Of a stretch of 64,000 nucleotides of DNA, positions 59,646 to 64,000 are shown one piece after another. Below the pieces are notes generated by a model. It made no database searches. It had not been told where the DNA came from and was given only the letters and a program-made list of their open reading frames with translations. Origin of the DNA: Pseudomonas lini (GTDB lineage Bacteria > Pseudomonadota > Gammaproteobacteria > Pseudomonadales > Pseudomonadaceae); the NCBI RefSeq assembly GCF_030812475.1, contig NZ_JAUSSR010000016.1, positions 62,001-126,000 on the forward strand, given 5' to 3'. Position 1 is the stretch's first letter. Each line of letters opens with the position of its first letter. Both the position numbers and the translations under genes were made by a program.

Positions 59646-60809
59646 ATGACCGTGTTGAAGATGACCGACCTCGATCTGCAAGGTAAGCGCGTACTGATCC
59701 GCGAAGACCTCAACGTCCCGGTCAAGGACGGTGTTGTCACCAGCGATGCGCGAATCCTGGCTTCGCTGCCGACCATCAAGCTGGCCCTGGAAAAAGGCGC
59801 GGCGGTGATGGTCTGCTCGCACCTTGGCCGTCCGACCGAAGGCGAGTTCTCGGCCGAGAACAGCCTCAAGCCAGTGGCTGACTACCTGAGCAAGGCCCTG
59901 GGGCGTGAAGTGCCGCTGGTGTCCGATTACCTGGGCGGCGTCGATGTGAAAGCCGGCGACATCGTGCTGTTCGAAAACGTGCGCTTCAACAAGGGCGAGA
60001 AAAAGAACGCCGACGAACTGGCCAAGCAATACGCAGCCCTGTGCGACGTGTTCGTGATGGACGCCTTCGGCACCGCTCACCGCGCCGAGGGTTCGACTCA
60101 CGGCGTGGCCAAGTTCGCCAAAGTCGCCGCCGCTGGTCCGTTGCTGGCCGCCGAACTGGACGCACTGGGCAAGGCTCTCGGCGCTCCGGCTCAGCCAATG
60201 GCTGCCATCGTTGCCGGTTCCAAGGTGTCGACCAAACTCGACGTACTCAACAGCCTGAGCCAGATCTGCAACCAGCTGATCGTCGGCGGCGGCATTGCCA
60301 ACACCTTCCTGGCCGCGGCCGGTCACCCGGTGGGCAAGTCCCTGTACGAGCCGGACCTGCTCGACACCGCGCGCGACATCGCCGCCAAAGTCAGTGTGCC
60401 ACTGCCGGTGGACGTTGTGGTCGCCAAGGAATTCGCCGAAAGCGCCACCGCTACCGTCAAGCTGATTGCTGACGTGGCTGCAGACGACATGATCCTGGAC
60501 ATCGGCCCACAGACCGCGGCGAATTTCGCCGAGCTGCTGAAGTCGTCCAAGACCATCCTGTGGAACGGCCCGGTGGGCGTATTCGAATTCGATCAGTTTG
60601 GTAACGGCACCAAGGTGCTGGCCCAGGCCATCGCGGAAAGCTCGGCGTTCTCCATTGCGGGCGGCGGCGACACCCTGGCGGCTATAGATAAATATGGCGT
60701 AGCCGATCAGATCTCCTACATTTCTACCGGCGGCGGTGCGTTCCTCGAGTTCGTCGAAGGCAAGGTACTGCCGGCCGTTGAAGTGCTTGAAAGCCGGGCC
60801 AAGGCCTGA
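59646..60809 (+). CDS. pgk: Phosphoglycerate kinase
   Basis: Cytosolic glycolytic enzyme that interconverts 1,3-bisphosphoglycerate + ADP and 3-phosphoglycerate + ATP. The 387-residue protein has KRVLIREDLNVPVKDG, CSHLGRP, FENVRFNKGE, FGTAHRAEGST, GSKVSTKLDVL, GGGIANTFLAA, WNGPVGVFE and GGGDTLAAIDKY in the usual order. ATG 59646 (MTVLKMTDLDL) follows the epd stop by 16 nt; an internal longer frame overlaps epd and is rejected. Confidence 0.98.
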   Translation: MTVLKMTDLDLQGKRVLIREDLNVPVKDGVVTSDARILASLPTIKLALEKGAAVMVCSHLGRPTEGEFSAENSLKPVADYLSKALGREVPLVSDYLGGVDVKAGDIVLFENVRFNKGEKKNADELAKQYAALCDVFVMDAFGTAHRAEGSTHGVAKFAKVAAAGPLLAAELDALGKALGAPAQPMAAIVAGSKVSTKLDVLNSLSQICNQLIVGGGIANTFLAAAGHPVGKSLYEPDLLDTARDIAAKVSVPLPVDVVVAKEFAESATATVKLIADVAADDMILDIGPQTAANFAELLKSSKTILWNGPVGVFEFDQFGNGTKVLAQAIAESSAFSIAGGGDTLAAIDKYGVADQISYISTGGGAFLEFVEGKVLPAVEVLESRAKA

Positions 60810-60843
60810 GGCTGCCCATTTGACCAGGCAAAGGAGTGTTCAG

Positions 60844-61065
60844 ATGGTCAAGACCTTAGCGCTGTTGATGGCTGCAAGTCTGCTGGCGGCTTGCGGGAGT
60901 AACCCGAAAGCCCCGCAGGTGCCCGAGGCACCTGAACAGGACAAAGGTTGCTACCAGGCCGACTGGCAGGCCGAAACCAACCCGGTGATCAACAAGCGTT
61001 CCGGGCCTGATGGCCTGGAAAAATACGAGACCCGGACCCCGGCCAAGGAACATGGTTGCCCTTGA
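60844..61065 (+). CDS. Small lipoprotein
   Basis: Putative lipoprotein of 73 residues with lipobox LLAAC (cysteine about residue 17). The mature part has two more cysteines (KGCYQADWQ and EHGCP) that could form a disulfide. AAAGGAG stands just before the ATG. It lies between pgk and the next lipoprotein gene; an equivalent gene is at the same place in PAO1. Function unknown. Confidence 0.75.
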   Translation: MVKTLALLMAASLLAACGSNPKAPQVPEAPEQDKGCYQADWQAETNPVINKRSGPDGLEKYETRTPAKEHGCP

Positions 61066-61119
61066 CGGGTCTGACACTTTACTCAGGACTGGCGGCGTGC
61101 CGTCAGTCGAGGAACATGG

Positions 61120-61449
61120 ATGAAAGGTTTTATCGCCGTTACGGCGCTGGCTCTGCTGGCAGGTTGCTCCAGTCTGAACCTGTTCAAGCCTGCCGAATCG
61201 ACGGACAGTTGGACCACCTGGACCTGCGACAGCCAGGCCAGGGTGCTTTGGCGCTACACCGACGCAGCCCGCAAGGAAGTCGACGTTCGCCTTGGCGGTG
61301 CCGATAAGGTCTACCCTTTGAAGCTTGAGCCGGGCGCCGAAGGTTCGCTGTACAGCAACGACGTGCTGGCGTTTCACATAAAAGGTGAGGAAGGCCTGGT
61401 GTACTGGGTCGCCACCAATGATTTGATCGGCCGCGGTTGTCACCTGTAG
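61120..61449 (+). CDS. MliC-like lysozyme inhibitor lipoprotein
   Basis: Lipoprotein of 109 residues, lipobox LLAGC (cysteine about residue 16). The mature domain, with SWTTWTCDSQARVLWRYTDA and a terminal GRGC, resembles the MliC/PliC beta-barrel fold that inhibits c-type lysozyme; the two cysteines would form the conserved disulfide. The match is by eye and moderate. It is 54 bp after the previous lipoprotein and is followed by a REPIN before fba. Confidence 0.68.
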   Translation: MKGFIAVTALALLAGCSSLNLFKPAESTDSWTTWTCDSQARVLWRYTDAARKEVDVRLGGADKVYPLKLEPGAEGSLYSNDVLAFHIKGEEGLVYWVATNDLIGRGCHL

Positions 61450-61561
61450 GAGCGAGCTTGCTCGCGATGGTCGTTAACGATGACGCTGGCTGTCTGGTTA
61501 AGCGCGTTGCCCCAAAGTCCATCGTCGGAACGCCGCCCGGAGCAAGCTCGCTCCCACAGGT
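61443..61561. repeat. REPIN
   Basis: Left arm tgtaggagcgagcttgctcg; right arm cggagcaagctcgctcccac preceded by the variant ccatcgtcggaacgccgccc seen also near 11097. It overlaps the last codons of the MliC-like gene. Confidence 0.85.
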
Positions 61562-61698
61562 TTCTTTGTAGTTCTTGAGATTTTGCAGCACCGAATTCGC
61601 AGCCCGGACCAACCCCCGATCTGCAATAACTTGAATAGCCGCCGTCGCTACGGCAGGCTGACACGATTAACGACCCTAAACCGGGAGAGACACACACA

Positions 61699-62763
61699 AT
61701 GGCACTTATCAGCATGCGCCAGATGCTGGACCACGCAGCCGAATTCGGCTACGGCGTTCCAGCCTTCAACGTCAACAACCTTGAGCAGATGCGCGCCATC
61801 ATGGAAGCCGCTGACAAGACTGACTCCCCGGTGATCGTCCAGGCCTCGGCCGGTGCTCGCAAATACGCCGGCGCACCGTTCCTGCGTCACCTGATCCTGG
61901 CGGCAATCGAAGAATTCCCGCACATCCCGGTGTGCATGCACCAGGATCACGGCACCAGCCCTGACGTCTGCCAGCGCTCCATCCAGCTGGGCTTCAGCTC
62001 GGTGATGATGGACGGCTCCCTGGGTGAAGACGGCAAGACCCCGACCGACTATGACTACAACATCCGCGTTACCCAGCAAACCGTGGCCATGGCTCACGCC
62101 TGCGGCGTATCGGTAGAAGGCGAGCTGGGCTGCCTGGGTTCGCTGGAAACCGGTATGGCCGGTGAAGAAGACGGCATCGGCGCCGAAGGCGTTCTGGATC
62201 ACAGCCAGATGCTGACCGACCCGGAAGAAGCCGCTGACTTCGTCAAGCGTACCCAAGTCGACGCCCTGGCCATCGCCATCGGCACCAGCCACGGCGCCTA
62301 CAAGTTCACCAAGCCACCTACCGGCGACGTGCTGGCCATCGACCGCATCAAGGAAATCCACAAGCGCATCCCGAACACTCACCTGGTGATGCACGGTTCG
62401 TCTTCGGTGCCGCAAGACTGGTTGGCGATCATCAACCAGTACGGTGGCGACATCAAGGAAACCTACGGCGTACCGGTTGAAGAAATCGTCGAAGGCATCA
62501 AGCACGGCGTGCGCAAGGTCAACATCGACACCGACCTGCGCCTGGCGTCCACCGGTGCGATGCGTCGCCTGATGGCCACCAACCCGAGCGAATTCGACCC
62601 ACGCAAGTTCTTCGGCGCGACCGTGACTGCAATGCGCGACGTGTGCATCGCTCGCTACGAAGCCTTCGGTACGGCTGGCAACGCTTCGAAGATCAAGCCG
62701 ATCTCGCTGGAAGGGATGTATCAGCGTTACCTGAAGGGTGAGTTGAACGCTAAGGTCAACTAA
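61699..62763 (+). CDS. fba: Class II fructose-bisphosphate aldolase
   Basis: Zinc-dependent aldolase of glycolysis and gluconeogenesis, 354 residues. AFNVNNLEQMRAIMEAAD, MHQDHGTSPDVCQRSI (zinc-site histidine), EGELGCLGSLETG, DALAIAIGTSHGAYKF, MHGSSSVPQDW and NIDTDLRLASTGAMRRL are in the order of the class II Calvin-cycle-type aldolases. GGGAGAG is upstream of the ATG. It ends the central-carbon group and is followed by a strong terminator. A short diverged copy of its DLRLASTGAMRRL segment lies at 63627-63669. Confidence 0.98.
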   Translation: MALISMRQMLDHAAEFGYGVPAFNVNNLEQMRAIMEAADKTDSPVIVQASAGARKYAGAPFLRHLILAAIEEFPHIPVCMHQDHGTSPDVCQRSIQLGFSSVMMDGSLGEDGKTPTDYDYNIRVTQQTVAMAHACGVSVEGELGCLGSLETGMAGEEDGIGAEGVLDHSQMLTDPEEAADFVKRTQVDALAIAIGTSHGAYKFTKPPTGDVLAIDRIKEIHKRIPNTHLVMHGSSSVPQDWLAIINQYGGDIKETYGVPVEEIVEGIKHGVRKVNIDTDLRLASTGAMRRLMATNPSEFDPRKFFGATVTAMRDVCIARYEAFGTAGNASKIKPISLEGMYQRYLKGELNAKVN

Positions 62764-62786
62764 GACTTCAGCGTTTATTGGTAATC

Positions 62787-62815
62787 AAAAAACCCGCAGC
62801 GATGCGGGTTTTTTA
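62787..62815 (+). terminator. Intrinsic terminator of fba
   Basis: AAAAAACCCGCA / TGCGGGTTTTTT with a short loop, 24 bp after the fba stop; symmetric A and T runs allow use from both sides. Confidence 0.93.
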
Positions 62816-62830
62816 TTACGTGAAAATTGA

Positions 62831-63124
62831 CTACTGACTCTTGGGTGTTTCAAACCCGCGCTGCTCAATCACCCGAAACACATCGCGCACATCCTGAATC
62901 ATGATCCGGGCAATGTTGGTAACGGTGTTGATGTCGTTCTCGGCGTAGTCGGGGAGGCTGGTGCAGGCCATCAGGTGCAAGTATTTGAGGACGGCGTTGA
63001 GGCGTTCGCTGACGCAGTTGTGGAGTTCGCGTAGCGGGGCATCGCTGTCGATGAGCAGGACGGGGTAGTCGGTGGCGAATTGGGACATGGGGGTGAAGCG
63101 GCGGGGCGGGTGATTCATTGTCAT
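62831..63124 (-). CDS. Small DUF3077/DUF6124-like protein
   Basis: Small soluble protein of 97 residues, start MTMNHPPRRF at ATG 63124, with AGGAAG 8 nt upstream; a second ATG follows at 63118. Sequence: acidic strand VLLIDSDAPLRELHN, then two helices (SERLNAVLKYLHLMACTSL and DINTVTNIARIMIQDVRDVF). The layout resembles the DUF6124 protein at 19744-20127, and the 5' leader is shared with it, which suggests one regulated gene family. I cannot assign the Pfam family with certainty, and the function is unknown. Confidence 0.78.
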   Translation of the reverse strand: MTMNHPPRRFTPMSQFATDYPVLLIDSDAPLRELHNCVSERLNAVLKYLHLMACTSLPDYAENDINTVTNIARIMIQDVRDVFRVIEQRGFETPKSQ

Positions 63125-63370
63125 ATGTAAATCTTCCTGTGCCTATAAAGAAGAGCTACTACCGTTCGCTGCGAAACGAATGGGTGGTAGCTGTGTGCGG
63201 GTTCGCAGACCGAGGCACAAGGAACCCGGCAGACCCGAAGGTCTCCCACACACAGCCACCATAAAACGGACTTCGAGCGCTGATGCGATCGTCGTTGCTT
63301 ATTATGGTGCTTGGTTACCAATTGTGCCGTAGGGCTGCGAAACCCTATCGCCGACTGCTGTCAGCGACGG
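63125..63370 (-). ncRNA. Structured leader RNA, copy B, with pseudoknot and duplicated octamer
   Basis: Proposed 5' leader of the small gene, minus strand. In RNA order: hairpin 1 (63367-63348); hairpin 2 (63347-63330), stem UAGGG/CCCUA with loop UUUCGCAG; a 16-bp stem P1 (63260-63245 with 63201-63186); inside it AGACC-UUCG-GGUCU, a classic UUCG tetraloop (63244-63231); then CUGCGAA (63208-63202), pairing with UUCGCAG (63175-63169) outside P1. The P1 G-U pairs and the UUCG loop exist only on the minus strand. P1 differs from copy A at several pairs with pairing kept; the pseudoknot arms differ at most positions yet remain complementary. Confidence 0.78.
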
Positions 63371-63375
63371 GGCGA

Positions 63376-63404
63376 ACTATAAGCGTCGACTTTGATTGCT
63401 GCAA
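63376..63404 (-). promoter_or_regulatory. Sigma70-type promoter of leader B
   Basis: Minus-strand -35 TTGCAG (63404-63399) and -10 TATAGT (63381-63376) with a 17-bp spacer. The predicted start falls a few bases before hairpin 1, so the transcript would begin with the structured leader. Confidence 0.6.
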
Positions 63405-63428
63405 CCGAGGTGTAGGACCGTACACGGG

Positions 63429-63577
63429 CACTGTGGCGAGGGGCTTGGCTCCCGTTCGGCGGTGCAGCGTCGTAAAAACCGGGCGCTGCGGTATGTCCGT
63501 AGAAATAGGTGGCAGGGTTTGGGTCTGCTTCGCAGTCCGGCGTAAGCAAGCTCCGTCGCCACAATGGCCGGGATCCT
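63429..63577. repeat. Long imperfect REP-like inverted repeat
   Basis: cactgtggcgaggggcttgg and gcaagctccgtcgccacaat form the outer arms; cggtgcagcg and gcgctgcgg lie inside. It is of the tgtggcgagggggcttg class, a third REP type in the window. Several open frames that cross it are artefacts. Confidence 0.65.
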
Positions 63578-63626
63578 ACACGTTTTTCGGAAGCCGAATC
63601 ATTCAGATCGTTCTCACCCTCCACGT

Positions 63627-63669
63627 TACTGACTTGCGTCTGGCATCCACTGGTGCGATGCGTCGCCTG
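63627..63669 (+). pseudogene. Short degenerate copy of part of fba
   Basis: Reads TDLRLASTGAMRRL, identical in protein sequence to fba residues at about 62530-62572, with differences only at synonymous positions (such as ctg/ttg, cgc/cgt, gcg/gca). No similarity was seen on either side. It is a fragment and cannot be a gene on its own. Confidence 0.6.
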
Positions 63670-63888
63670 AGGGACCAAGCCTCCTGCGTTTACCGTGTTC
63701 AGGGTGCTATCGGCACTGGGTATGGCGCTTGAAATAGTCGATAACAGAATTGACCTCAAATCCCTTGCTGACTTGGTAGCGCACGATGACTAAGGTCAAA
63801 TTGCTCAACGTCATGACACCGCAGGGATTCTCTGGCGAGTAATAAAACAAAACACGTGATAAGCGCTGGCCGCAGCGGTCAAAACAAT

Positions 63889-63915
63889 GCCCGTATCGCA
63901 AGAAACGGGCATTTT
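63889..63915 (+). terminator. Orphan intrinsic terminator
   Basis: AATGCCCGT / ACGGGCATT with a 10-nt loop and a following TTTTCTT. No plus-strand gene is seen upstream within the window, so it may end a small RNA or a decayed gene. From 63670 to the end of the window no gene is supported; a 64-residue minus-strand frame (63707-63901) is left uncalled. Confidence 0.65.
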
Positions 63916-64000
63916 CTTAATTATCAGCAGAGCCCCAGATTTCAATACGGCCTGTAAAGCTGCGATTTTTTCGATTGATACGATTCAATTACTTATCGTG

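Noticed and set aside
63283..63732. 149-codon plus-strand frame containing TDLRLASTGAMRRL as a gene
   Set aside because: It starts in the leader region, crosses a REP element and has no other similarity; only the short fba-like piece is meaningful.
63361..63759. 132-codon minus-strand frame
   Set aside because: It reads through the REP-like inverted repeat and the promoter of leader B, and its codon use is unlike real genes.
63707..63901. 64-codon minus-strand frame
   Set aside because: No ribosome site or family match; it overlaps the orphan terminator. It could be a small gene, but the evidence is too weak to call it.

Overview
The window is chromosomal DNA of a Pseudomonas, most probably of the P. 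fluorescens group. This rests on gene order and protein sequence: yggS/pilT, pyrX-pyrB-pyrR-ruvX-yqgE-tonB-gshB, pilGHIJ-chpA-chpC, rsmE-bioA, rhlE2, metF-ahcY and metK-tkt-epd-pgk-fba follow the order known from P. aeruginosa PAO1. More than twenty REP/REPIN-type inverted repeats of the kind typical of fluorescent pseudomonads lie between genes. No rRNA, tRNA, prophage, insertion sequence or CRISPR array was recognised.

Layout. 1-3.3 kb: yggS (partial), pilT, an NlpC/P60 peptidase and a TM2 protein. 3.3-9.4 kb: a minus-strand pyrimidine/redox block (pyrX, pyrB, pyrR, ruvX, yqgE, tonB, gshB). 9.7-19.6 kb: the Pil-Chp chemosensory cluster pilG-pilH-pilI-pilJ-chpA-chpC, without pilK or chpB. 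19.7-20.4 kb: a DUF6124-type small gene with a long structured leader. 20.9-29.2 kb: the malonate utilisation cluster mdcABCDEGH-madLM with mdcR. 29.4-40.9 kb: hemolysin-III-like protein, rsmE, bioA, a flavin amine oxidase with an unusual tail, a small lipoprotein, cytochrome b561, yceI, rhlE2, a solute-binding protein and a glycosyltransferase-like protein. 41-43.6 kb: metF and ahcY, the latter behind an SAH riboswitch. 43.8-53.8 kb: thioesterase, FNT channel, Na+/H+ antiporter, MFS and EamA exporters, MAPEG protein, mltA, a c-type cytochrome, a DUF1090 protein and ligB. 53.9-56.1 kb: metK with an upstream ArsR-methyltransferase gene. 56.4-62.8 kb: tkt, epd, pgk, two lipoproteins and fba. 62.8-64 kb: a second small gene with the same structured leader, a REP element, a short degenerate copy of part of fba, and an orphan terminator.

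Main themes. metF, ahcY (SAH riboswitch) and metK (co-transcribed with a likely SAM-cycle sensor) are three steps of the activated methyl cycle. tkt-epd-pgk-fba is a central carbon cluster that may also supply erythrose 4-phosphate for PLP synthesis. mdc/mad imports and decarboxylates malonate.

The most interesting observation is a roughly 250-nt leader RNA shared by two unlinked small genes (about 20.13-20.38 kb and 63.12-63.40 kb). Each copy has a 16-bp stem with compensatory changes, a pseudoknot whose seven paired positions differ completely between the loci yet stay complementary, and an upstream hairpin whose 8-nt loop repeats the locus-specific pseudoknot octamer exactly. The second is an 84-bp REP-derived tandem array inserted in frame inside chpA.
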